Part shown: positions 1 to 6,849 of the stretch, piece after piece | Numbering within the stretch: position 1 is the stretch's first letter | How the letters are laid out: the number at the start of each line of letters is the position of its first letter | Source of the DNA: an uncultured Jannaschia sp. | Lineage (GTDB): Bacteria > Pseudomonadota > Alphaproteobacteria > Rhodobacterales > Rhodobacteraceae | DNA length: 8,384 bases | Direction of reading: 5' to 3' | Assembly (NCBI GenBank): GCA_937916365.1 | Contig: CALFSY010000280.1 | Location: 1-8,384, forward strand | Notes under the pieces: generated by a model | What the model was told of the DNA's origin: nothing | Seen by the model: only the letters and a program-made list of their open reading frames with translations | The model's database searches: none | Position numbers and translations under genes: made by a program

Positions 1-107
1 TTTGTGCCGTTAAGACGTTGTGAATCCCGCAACCATTCCAATAGTGTCAAGGTAGGGTGCGCCGTGACCTTTTGCAGGTTTCCATTCAGAAGAAACCGAA
101 CTTCCAT
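1..107 (-). CDS. xdhA: Xanthine dehydrogenase small subunit-like protein, N-terminal fragment (runs off left edge)
   Basis: Reading leftwards from an ATG at 107-105 gives 35 codons beginning MEVRFLLNGNLQKVTAHPTL and continuing TLLEWLRDSQRLNGT to the window edge. The pattern 'VRFLLNG...V...PTLTLLEWLR....LNGTK' is the start of the ferredoxin-like [2Fe-2S] domain of XdhA-type molybdenum hydroxylase subunits; the cluster-binding cysteines would lie just beyond the edge. In this family the subunit carries FeS clusters and FAD and passes electrons from the molybdopterin subunit XdhB during hypoxanthine/xanthine oxidation in the cytoplasm. The frame is open upstream for about 27 codons to a TGA but offers no other ATG, GTG or TTG, so this start is the only plausible one; the SD is weak (GCGGG about 10 nt upstream). 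Only the N-terminus is visible, so another [2Fe-2S] hydroxylase small subunit is possible. Confidence 0.72.
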   Translation of the reverse strand, partial: MEVRFLLNGNLQKVTAHPTLTLLEWLRDSQRLNGT

Positions 108-196
108 GGTATTATTACCCGCCGCGATACCGATAAGGGATAATTCACCTTTGATGCGACGTAAAAGGTGGCCCCGTTTGTGGCATGGTCAAACCA

Positions 197-222
197 CTTA
201 AAAACCTCTTAAAACGCTAAAA
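197..222. repeat. Short tandem CTTAAAA repeat with phased A-tracts
   Basis: CTTAAAA occurs at 198-204 (with an extra A) and again at 208-214, about 11 bp apart, followed by a third A-tract at 219-222. The spacing is close to one helical turn. Such phasing can bend DNA or present paired binding half-sites; which applies, if either, cannot be told from sequence. Confidence 0.4.
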
Positions 223-251
223 TGCAAGCCCTACCATGATTTGTATTTTTG

Positions 252-267
252 GGGTATGCACCCATAC
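252..267. promoter_or_regulatory. Small overlapping inverted repeats, possible operator
   Basis: GTATG (254-258) and CATAC (263-267) form a perfect 5-bp inverted repeat around CACC, and GGGT (252-255) and ACCC (260-263) form a second, overlapping one around ATGC. They sit immediately upstream of the proposed mscL promoter. The arms are short and chance occurrence is quite possible; no regulator can be named. Confidence 0.25.
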
Positions 268-295
268 TTGAAACCACCATCATGTGAAAAATAAC
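268..295 (+). promoter_or_regulatory. Putative sigma-70-type promoter of mscL
   Basis: TTGAAA (268-273, 5 of 6 to TTGACA) and AATAAC (290-295, 4 of 6 to TATAAT) are separated by 16 bp. The expected transcription start is near 302, giving a short leader that still includes the mscL ribosome binding site at 309-313. An alternative pair is TTGTAT (241-246) with CATACT (263-268), also 16 bp apart but a poorer match. Confidence 0.35.
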
Positions 296-318
296 AACAC
301 AACAATACGGAGACCAAA

Positions 319-756
319 ATGATCAAAGAATTTAAAGATTTTATCGCCCGTGGTAATGTCGTTGATATGGCTGTAGGGATCATTATTGGTGCGGCGTTTA
401 CCGCCATCGTCACATCGTTGGTTTCGGATTTAATCAACCCGATCATTGCTTTGTTTACCGGCGGTGTCGATTTTTCAGGGTGGTTTTATGCCCTTAACGG
501 GGAAACTTATGCTTCTCTTTCCGCCGCGGAAGAGGCCGGCGCGCCCGTCTTTGCGATCGGGCGTTTTGTTATGGCGGTGATCAATTTCATAATCATTGCC
601 TTTGTGGTTTTCCTCCTTGTGAAAATGGTCAATCGCATCAAGGAATCGGCCGAAAGAAATGAAACAGAGGCCGCTGTCGAAGAGGCCCCGAAAAGCCCGA
701 CCGAGATTGATATTCTTATGGAAATACGCGATTCATTAAAAGAATCAGCCCGTTAA
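319..756 (+). CDS. mscL: Large-conductance mechanosensitive channel MscL
   Basis: This 145-residue protein has the full MscL layout and usual length. It opens with the amphipathic N-terminal helix MIKEFKDFIARGNVVDMAVG, followed by pore-lining TM1 (about 14-45, 'GIIIGAAFTAIVTSLVSDLINPII'-type sequence), a periplasmic loop (about 46-77), TM2 (about 78-103) and a charged cytoplasmic C-terminal helix (about 126-143, TEIDILMEIRDSL) that forms the pentamer bundle. The channel opens under membrane tension and releases solutes during hypo-osmotic shock. GGAGA (309-313) lies 5 nt before the ATG, a good ribosome binding site. It stands alone: the upstream gene is divergent and dnaE lies 190 bp downstream. 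The closing codons contain GANTC motifs discussed as a finding. Nothing is missing or odd in the protein; confidence in the family is very high. Confidence 0.97.
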   Translation: MIKEFKDFIARGNVVDMAVGIIIGAAFTAIVTSLVSDLINPIIALFTGGVDFSGWFYALNGETYASLSAAEEAGAPVFAIGRFVMAVINFIIIAFVVFLLVKMVNRIKESAERNETEAAVEEAPKSPTEIDILMEIRDSLKESAR

Positions 757-946
757 GCGAGCTGCGTTTGTTGTTTTGTGAATCAGGGGGATGTTGGATT
801 CCGGCACATCTGGCATCTCCTGCTCCGAAATCGACACACAAAATACAACACCAATCATTGGCAGGCATTGCCCGGACTTTTACATTTTATGCGTATCGTA
901 TTGAGATGGGGTTTTAAGCGCCTGTGGCTTTGATTATGATAAGTGC
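757..946. other. mscL-dnaE intergenic region with imperfect nested hairpins
   Basis: This 190-bp gap contains no gene. It shows nested complementarity: TTTTGTG (774-780) pairs with CACAAAA (837-843), extended by GTTG (770-773) with CAAC (846-849). Inside, CAGG...GATG (784-793) pairs with CATC.CCTG (814-822) through one wobble and a bulge. A competing 5-bp arm pair is GAATC (780-784) with GATTC (797-801). GGCA (861-864) and TGCC (869-872) form another small hairpin. No T-run follows any stem, so a classical intrinsic mscL terminator is not supported. The dnaE promoter must lie in this gap or in mscL. Confidence 0.5.
935..940 (+). promoter_or_regulatory. Putative -10 box of dnaE, immediately upstream of its start codon
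   Basis: TATGAT matches the TATAAT consensus at 5 of 6 positions and ends 6 bp before the dnaE ATG at 947. A transcription start at the usual distance would fall on or next to the ATG, implying a leaderless mRNA. The -35 region at 17 bp spacing is TTTTAA (912-917), a poor match. The start codon lacks an SD sequence, which fits this reading. Confidence 0.35.
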
Positions 947-3900
947 ATGACCACCCTGCCCCGTTTCATCCATTTGCGCTTGCATACTGAATATTCGTTG
1001 TTGGAAGGCGCAATGCGGGTCAAAACGTTGCCGACCATGGCCGCCGACATGAACATGCCCGCCATTGCGGTAACCGATACCAACAACATGTTTTGCGCGT
1101 TAGAGTTTTCCGAAACCGCCGCCAAGGCAGGCGTTCAACCCATCATTGGTTGCCAAATCGACATAGATTTTAACCCGGTTCAACCTGGTGATCGCCCCAA
1201 TGCGCCCGCACCTTTGGTTTTGTTGGCCCAAAACGAAATAGGTTATCGCAACCTTTTAGCCTTAAATACCGCGCTGTATCTGCGCGGGGATGGGCGTGCC
1301 CCTTATGTGACGTTGAATGATTTGGCCCAACACAACAGCGATTTGATTTGTCTAACAGGCGGGCCACGGGGACCTTTGGGTATGTTCGTGCAAAACGGCC
1401 AAACATCGAAAGCCGAGGCATTGTTAGCAACTTTGGCAGAAACCTTTGCCAACCGCCTATATATTGAATTGCAACGCCACCCAGGCGACAAAACGGGCGA
1501 TGATGCGCGGCACTTAACCGAACGTTGGTTTGTTGAAACAGCTTATGCGCGCGACCTGCCGCTAGTGGCCACAAACGACGTATATTTTCCAACGCAAGAC
1601 ATGTATGCATCGCACGATGCGTTAATATGTATCGCCCAAGGCGCCTATGTAGATCAATCCGAACCGCGCCGCCGCCTGACACCGCAACATTATTTCAAAT
1701 CGCCCGAAGAAATGGCAACCCTATTTGCCGATTTGCCAGAGGCATTGGAAAATACAGTCGAAATTGCGCGACGCTGTGCCTTTCGGGCCCGCACACATCC
1801 ACCGATTTTACCTAAATTTGCCGAAAATGAGGTGGCGGAATTGCGCGCTCAGGCGCGTGCAGGTCTTGCCGCGCGCCTATCGGTTATTCCCCCCGCCGCA
1901 TCGGTGCAGGTGTATGAAGAGCGGCTCGAATTTGAATTGGGCGTTATCGAAGACATGGGGTTTCCCGGATATTTCCTGATTGTGGCTGATTTTATTCAAT
2001 GGGCCAAAGGTAGGGGCATTCCGGTGGGCCCTGGGCGTGGATCGGGGGCGGGATCATTGGTGGCATATGCGCTGACTATCACCGATCTAGATCCTTTACG
2101 CTATAATTTATTGTTTGAACGGTTTTTGAACCCTGAACGTATATCTATGCCCGATTTCGATATTGATTTCTGCATGGACCGGCGCGAGGAAGTGATCGCT
2201 TATGTGCAGGGAAAATATGGCCACGATCGTGTGGGACAAATTATTACCTTTGGCGCCCTTCTTAGCAAAGCAGCCGTGCGTGATGTGGGCCGCGTGCTAC
2301 AAATGCCCTATGGGCAGGTGGATCGCCTTGCTAAAATGATCCCTGTTGAAGGCATGAAACCGGTTTCCATCGCCCAAGCCGTGGCGCAGGAAGAACGCAT
2401 TCGCAACGAAATGCGCGAAACCGAACAGGATAAGCGCGAGGGTGGCATAAACCCTGTCAAACGATTGTTTGATTATGCCGAACGGTTAGAGGGATTGTTG
2501 CGCAACGCCGCAACCCATGCCGCCGGTGTGGTGATTGGCGACCGGCCTTTGGATGAATTGGTGCCGTTGTACCGTGACCCCCGTTCGGACATGCCGGCCA
2601 CGCAATTTAATATGAAGTGGGTTGAGCCCGCGGGATTAGTGAAATTCGATTTTCTGGGCCTCAAAACCTTAACTGTGGCGCAAAACGCGCTTGACCTTAT
2701 CCGCGCGTCAGGGCGGCATTTGCACCAGGCCGCCGATGGCCGCATCCTTTACACGCCCCCACCTGGTGCACAAGATCAAATCAACGCTATTCCATTGGAT
2801 GATAAAGACACATACGATCTTTATGCCTCGGCCAAAACAGTGGCCGTGTTTCAGGTGGAAAGCGCAGGCATGATGGATGCTTTGCGCCGTATGAAACCCA
2901 CCCAAATTGAAGACATTATTGCGTTGGTGGCGTTATACCGCCCAGGCCCGATGGAAAACATTCCAAAATTTTGTGAGGTCAAAAACGGAATTTCGCAACG
3001 CGAAACGCTGCACCCATCAATTGATCGTATTTTAGACGAAACCCAAGGCATCATCGTGTATCAAGAACAGGTGATGCAAATTGCCCAAGATATGGCGGGC
3101 TATTCGCTTGGTGGTGCCGATCTTTTGCGCCGCGCCATGGGCAAAAAAATCAAATCGGCAATGGATGCCGAAAAACCCAAATTCCTGACCGGGGCCACCA
3201 ATAACGGCGTAGACAAAGCAAAGGCGCAAGAAGTTTGGGATCTTCTGGAAAAATTCGCAAATTATGGGTTTAACAAATCCCACGCCGCCGCTTATGCGGT
3301 GGTCAGTTATCAAACCGCATGGCTAAAGGCCAATCATCCGGTCGAATTCATGGCCGCTGTGATGAATTGTGATATTCATCTGACCGATAAATTGGGGGTT
3401 TATAAACAGGAAATTGATCGCTTAGGGATTGAAACCTTACCACCGTGTGTGAATCGTTCGGCCCCTTTATTCACAGTACTAGATGGCAAAATTCTTTATG
3501 CCCTTGGGGCATTGAAAAATGTAGGTGTCGATGCGATGCGCCTAATTGAAACGGCGCGCGGTGACATCCCATTCAAAACGTTGTTTGATTTTGCCCGCCG
3601 GGTAGATTTGAAACGCATCGGCAAACGCGCCTTGGAAATGTTGACCCGTGCCGGGGCGTTTGATGTGCTTGACCGCAATCGCGCGCGTGTGTTTGCGGCA
3701 CTTGATACCTTAACCGCCTATTCGGTCGCAACACACATGGCAACCGCATCCGCGCAAGTTTCACTGTTTGGCGACGCGGGCGAAGATTTGCCGGAACCAC
3801 ACCTGCCAAACCATGATGATTGGATGCCAAATGAACGCTTAACAGGCGAACACCAGGCCATAGGGTTTTATCTTTCGGGCCATCCGCTGGATGATTATTT

Positions 3901-4471
3901 GCCTGCCCTAAGGCGTAAGGAATGTTTGACCTTACGCCAAATCGCTGCGCGCGTGCAAAATGGGCCGTTTGTGGCAAAAATCGCCGGTTCGGTATCCGGC
4001 CGTCAAGAACGCAAAAGCCAACGGGGCAATCGATTCGCCTTTGTGCAGCTGTCCGATCCAACGGGGCTTTACGAAGTGACGATGTTTTCGGATATTTTGG
4101 AAACCGCGCGCCCGCATTTAGAGGTTGGCACAAATATTATTTTGCAGGTTGAAGCCACGCAAGAGGCCGATCAACTTAAACTTCTGGCTCGTGCGGTATA
4201 TCCGATGGAGGCCATTGTGGCCGATCAAATTGGCACCGGTCTGCGAATATTTGTAGAAGGAACAAGAGGCGTGCAATCGGTTAAAAGTATGTTGAAACGT
4301 GCCGAAAACGACGCCACGCACAACCCATTAGGACCGGTTCATTTATGTTTGGATGCGCCTGATTTACCAGGCGAGGTTGAGATTTTTTTGGGTGATAATC
4401 TTCCGGTATCGCCGGGGATTAAAGGCGCTCTGCGGTCAATGGATGGGGTTGTAATGGTCGAGGACGTGTAG
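947..4471 (+). CDS. dnaE: DNA polymerase III alpha subunit (replicative polymerase)
   Basis: The 1174-residue product is the catalytic core of the chromosomal replicase; it extends DNA on the beta clamp in the cytoplasm. Length is normal for alphaproteobacteria. Domains in order: PHP domain (about 7-280, opening FIHLRLHTEYSLLEGAM); Pol IIIA palm/fingers with GPGRGSGAGSLVAY (361-374); catalytic aspartates D405 and D407 in PDFDIDF (402-408), and D568 in VKFDFLGL (565-572); a clamp-binding motif QVSLF (937-941); and a C-terminal OB fold (about 1005-1085) containing GNRFAFVQLSDPTGLYEVTMF-like sequence. The ATG is chosen because the homology starts at residue 6; 'gataagtgc' before it holds no SD. 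An extra segment (about 588-611) is noted as a finding. The stop lies 18 bp from the convergent ycjF. The protein looks intact and functional. Confidence 0.98.
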   Translation: MTTLPRFIHLRLHTEYSLLEGAMRVKTLPTMAADMNMPAIAVTDTNNMFCALEFSETAAKAGVQPIIGCQIDIDFNPVQPGDRPNAPAPLVLLAQNEIGYRNLLALNTALYLRGDGRAPYVTLNDLAQHNSDLICLTGGPRGPLGMFVQNGQTSKAEALLATLAETFANRLYIELQRHPGDKTGDDARHLTERWFVETAYARDLPLVATNDVYFPTQDMYASHDALICIAQGAYVDQSEPRRRLTPQHYFKSPEEMATLFADLPEALENTVEIARRCAFRARTHPPILPKFAENEVAELRAQARAGLAARLSVIPPAASVQVYEERLEFELGVIEDMGFPGYFLIVADFIQWAKGRGIPVGPGRGSGAGSLVAYALTITDLDPLRYNLLFERFLNPERISMPDFDIDFCMDRREEVIAYVQGKYGHDRVGQIITFGALLSKAAVRDVGRVLQMPYGQVDRLAKMIPVEGMKPVSIAQAVAQEERIRNEMRETEQDKREGGINPVKRLFDYAERLEGLLRNAATHAAGVVIGDRPLDELVPLYRDPRSDMPATQFNMKWVEPAGLVKFDFLGLKTLTVAQNALDLIRASGRHLHQAADGRILYTPPPGAQDQINAIPLDDKDTYDLYASAKTVAVFQVESAGMMDALRRMKPTQIEDIIALVALYRPGPMENIPKFCEVKNGISQRETLHPSIDRILDETQGIIVYQEQVMQIAQDMAGYSLGGADLLRRAMGKKIKSAMDAEKPKFLTGATNNGVDKAKAQEVWDLLEKFANYGFNKSHAAAYAVVSYQTAWLKANHPVEFMAAVMNCDIHLTDKLGVYKQEIDRLGIETLPPCVNRSAPLFTVLDGKILYALGALKNVGVDAMRLIETARGDIPFKTLFDFARRVDLKRIGKRALEMLTRAGAFDVLDRNRARVFAALDTLTAYSVATHMATASAQVSLFGDAGEDLPEPHLPNHDDWMPNERLTGEHQAIGFYLSGHPLDDYLPALRRKECLTLRQIAARVQNGPFVAKIAGSVSGRQERKSQRGNRFAFVQLSDPTGLYEVTMFSDILETARPHLEVGTNIILQVEATQEADQLKLLARAVYPMEAIVADQIGTGLRIFVEGTRGVQSVKSMLKRAENDATHNPLGPVHLCLDAPDLPGEVEIFLGDNLPVSPGIKGALRSMDGVVMVEDV

Positions 4472-4489
4472 CGTGGATTTATATATATG

Positions 4490-5503
4490 CTATGGTCCGT
4501 CGCGCCCCTGCCCAAACACCCCGGCCAAGGCCCGTTTCAAAAGCCCACCAACACTTGGCCGTTCTGCGCCGGCAAAGGGCAGCGGGCGGCAAACCTCAAT
4601 CGCGGCGATTCCCACACGCGCCGTTAGGGCACCGTTAATAATACCTTCGCCAAAGCGACGCGAAAGCTTTGATACAATCGAACCGCCCGCAACCGATCCA
4701 ATGAGATCATCACCCATCGCCAACGCGCCGGTTGCGACAAGATGGGAAAGAACGGCGCGGGTTAAACGCCAAGCGCCAAATGTGCCGCCCCGCCCCCCAT
4801 AGATTTCGGCAATCCGGCGGATCATCCGCACATTCGCCGTCAACGCGGCAACCACATCGGCCAATGCAATGGGCACCAGCGCGGTGATGGTGGCAACCTG
4901 TCGTGCAGCACCTTCAACCTCCCTACGTGCGGCGACATCAAGTGGGGCGAGTAGGGTTGTTTCCACCAATATAAAAAGGGGGTGGGCTTCAAAAATTTCC
5001 CCGCTTCGTTGATGGATAATCGCGCGGCCCTGGGCCAAATCCGGCCGATTTTTATATAGTGCACAAAGCCTAGCGACAACACCGCGCGCCTGCACAATAT
5101 CCCCCATGGATAGGGCCGCATCCGCCGTGTGTTTTATCGCGTCGATGCGCCTTAATCGGGCTAATGCAATCATTTCCCGTAATGCCAAAATCAAAAGACA
5201 CACAAAAACAATGGCAAATAATACGGTGGCCCCCCACCCCAAAATCGGGCGCGTCACCAAAAGGTTTGTTACAAAATTCCACGCCTGCAAAGATAAAACG
5301 AAACCGATCAATGCAAAAAGGGCGGCCCAAAACATTCGGGCAATGGGGTTAGGGCGGCGTGCGCCTAGGGTCGCCACGATCTGCATCGCGTGACCGTCTG
5401 CACCTTGGTCCAAGGTATTGGGCACCGGTGGCGCGGCCTCTGGCCCGGTTTTTGGGGGGGCTGACACATCAATTAAGATCGGGCCTTTGCGATCATCGGT
5501 CAT
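4490..5503 (-). CDS. ycjF: YcjF/DUF697 family inner-membrane protein (TIGR01620-type)
   Basis: This 337-residue protein has a proline-rich, disordered-looking N-terminus (about 1-50), two adjacent membrane segments (about 58-75 and 88-107) and a C-terminal DUF697 region. The family hallmark at the C-terminus is visible: GALTARVGIAAIEVCRPLPF (291-310). Length is close to E. coli YcjF (about 350). The molecular function of the family is not established; it is paired with the GTPase-like YcjX across proteobacteria and is linked to envelope or stress responses in enterics. Its ATG overlaps the ycjX stop by 4 nt (ATGA, 5503-5500), so translation is probably coupled; its own SD is weak (GGGGAT about 9 nt upstream). 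It appears complete although the preceding ycjX is broken. Its end converges with dnaE with an 18-bp gap. Confidence 0.88.
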   Translation of the reverse strand: MTDDRKGPILIDVSAPPKTGPEAAPPVPNTLDQGADGHAMQIVATLGARRPNPIARMFWAALFALIGFVLSLQAWNFVTNLLVTRPILGWGATVLFAIVFVCLLILALREMIALARLRRIDAIKHTADAALSMGDIVQARGVVARLCALYKNRPDLAQGRAIIHQRSGEIFEAHPLFILVETTLLAPLDVAARREVEGAARQVATITALVPIALADVVAALTANVRMIRRIAEIYGGRGGTFGAWRLTRAVLSHLVATGALAMGDDLIGSVAGGSIVSKLSRRFGEGIINGALTARVGIAAIEVCRPLPFAGAERPSVGGLLKRALAGVFGQGRDGP

Positions 5504-6745
5504 CGCAGTTTATCCCCAATTAAAAATTCCGCCGCTTGGTCAAGCCGGATGTGCGGCGGCCCCTCGCCCGTGCGTAGCGACAGCGGCGCGGGCGCAAACC
5601 GCATGACCCCGTAATCCCCGTCCAACCATTGGTCCATTCCGGTTTGTTCAGGTGTCAATAGTACGGTGGGGTTTGCTGGCAAATCGCCGGGGTGTAACGC
5701 CGCCGGACACCCCGTTTCCAATAAGGTGCCGCGCACAAGATCTATGGATTGACCATTGATTGTGCGTGTTTCTTCAACTGTGGTGCGCAAGGCGGCAATG
5801 GCCATGGCCTGCGTTGTGGCACCGGTAAAATCGGCGCGGCGGCGGGCCGCGGTCACCAATACATCTGTGATGGCGGTTAGACGATCATGTTGGGTGTGAT
5901 GCACATGATCGGCCTTGGTCGCGGCGAATAAAATGCGATCAATCCGTTTGCCCAATACACTGCTTAAAAATGCATTGCGCCCGGGGCGAAACGTGGCCAG
6001 GATCGCGGTCATTGTTTGGTGCATGTCCGCAACGGCGCGGGGGCCTGCATGAATGGTCCCTAAGACATCAATCAAAACGATTTGGCGGTCGATCCGGCGT
6101 GGCGTCGGAATACCCCGCCGCGCGGGCATCGCGTAAATACGCTGTCCAAGTACCCGCAAGGGTTGTGGCAACGCTTTGATCAAACCGTGCCGCCGGATCA
6201 ATGGTGTTGAGTAAATCCAGATAGGCACCGGCCTCTGCCCGCGTTTCTGCCCGGCGCAGCGATTGCGCAGACCACGCCGCAAAGTCCAGATCCAATAATC
6301 CCAAATCCAAAAGCCACTCACCAGGATAATCCACGATGTCGATATGCAAGGTGCGCGCCCCACTTAAGCCAGCAAGCAATCCTTTGGGCCGAAACCGCAG
6401 GGATAGGCGCAATTCAGAAAGACCGCGCGTGGAAACCGGCCACTGCGGCGTTTGCCCCGTCATGGCGGCAAGGTGTGTTTCATAATCAAAACGCGGCATT
6501 GTATCATCGCGTTGAGGTCGCAAAAACGCCGCCTCAATCCGGCCTGCACGGGCGGCCTCTAGCCCCACCATCCGCCCTGGGTCGAGCAAATTGGCCACAA
6601 ACGACGTAATAAACACAGTTTTACCCGCCCGCGATAATCCGGTTACCCCTAATCGAATCACAGGTTCAAACAGGGCCGCAGATACACCATTGGTGATGCC
6701 TTCAATTCCGCGCCCCAACGTATCGGCCAACGTTCCAATTACCAC
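5500..6745 (-). pseudogene. ycjX: YcjX family P-loop protein, disrupted by an internal deletion with change of frame
   Basis: Two frames together encode YcjX. The N-terminal part starts at GTG 6745 (VIGTLADTLGRGIEGITNGV) and carries Walker A GLSRAGKT (residues 36-43) and DYPG (139-142); it reads on to ...RAAGYSDATP near 6095. From about 6096 the matching sequence continues in another frame: RRIDRQIVLIDVLGTIHAGP, then TKAD (5919-5908), then PHIRLDQAAEFLIGDKLR to the TGA at 5502-5500. In YcjX proteins I recall (E. coli 465 aa), about 55-65 residues starting GRF.LPGD and ending near 'HF.' separate these blocks. They are absent here, so the gene has lost DNA not divisible by three. As read, translation ends at 6068 with an unrelated tail (DRPPNRFD). 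A sequencing or assembly error is the main alternative. The GTG is preferred over the ATG at 6856 because family homology begins there and a strong SD precedes it. Confidence 0.82.
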
Positions 6746-6849
6746 GTTTATTGACCCTTTCCTTTCGATGCGATGTATAGGGTAAGCTGCCTCGACGCGG
6801 TTTACGAGGGGTGATTGCGCGGCACACACGCTTAGGCTAGGCGCATAAT
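6746..6849. promoter_or_regulatory. Divergent ycjX/truA promoter region
   Basis: This 104-bp gap must promote both ycjX (leftwards) and truA (rightwards). For truA, TTGACC (6751-6756) and TATAGG (6776-6781) are recognisable but 19 bp apart, a poor spacing. The same TATA core reads TATACA on the minus strand and could serve ycjX, without a clear -35. No ordinary SD precedes the truA ATG beyond a weak AGG in 'taggcgcataat'. Exact promoters remain uncertain. Confidence 0.3.
6755..6764 (-). promoter_or_regulatory. Ribosome binding site that fixes the GTG start of ycjX
   Basis: On the minus strand AAGGAAAGGG reads from 6764 to 6755, with its AAAGGG end 9 nt before the GTG at 6745-6743. It is the strongest purine-rich SD seen in the window and argues against the far-upstream ATG at 6856, whose extra 37 residues do not look like YcjX and would overlap the truA start. 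Confidence 0.65.

Larger units (their letters stand above)
108..318. other. Divergent intergenic region between xdhA-like gene and mscL
   Basis: This 211-bp stretch separates two divergently transcribed genes and must hold both promoters. It is visibly more AT-rich than the flanking genes. It contains a tandem CTTAAAA repeat (197-214) followed by another A-tract (219-222), a small inverted repeat (252-267) and a plausible mscL promoter (268-295). I found no convincing minus-strand promoter for the xdhA-like gene and no additional gene. An open frame through 4-201 on the plus strand is antisense to the XdhA start and has no coding signs. Confidence 0.6.

Noticed and set aside
4..201. 65-codon plus-strand frame at the left edge
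   Set aside because: It overlaps the XdhA-like N-terminus in antisense. The minus-strand reading matches a known family and this one does not.
1170..1682. 170-codon open frame on the minus strand inside dnaE
   Set aside because: It is antisense to conserved DnaE sequence, has an unusual Arg/His/Pro-rich composition and matches no family I know. It is a shadow frame.
3573..4133. 186-codon open frame on the minus strand inside dnaE
   Set aside because: It is fully antisense to the DnaE C-terminal domains, with shadow-like composition and no recognisable domain.
4473..4802. 109-codon plus-strand frame just after dnaE
   Set aside because: It lies antisense to the conserved C-terminus of YcjF and is rich in Pro, Arg and Ala as expected for a shadow frame.
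5510..5518. DnaA-box-like TTATCCCCA
   Set aside because: It is a single copy with one mismatch to TTATCCACA, inside the end of ycjX coding sequence, with no companion boxes or AT-rich unwinding region. It is probably chance.
6060..6120. Programmed ribosomal frameshift in ycjX
   Set aside because: There is no slippery heptamer at the junction, and a conserved block of tens of residues is missing. A shift in reading alone would not restore the protein.
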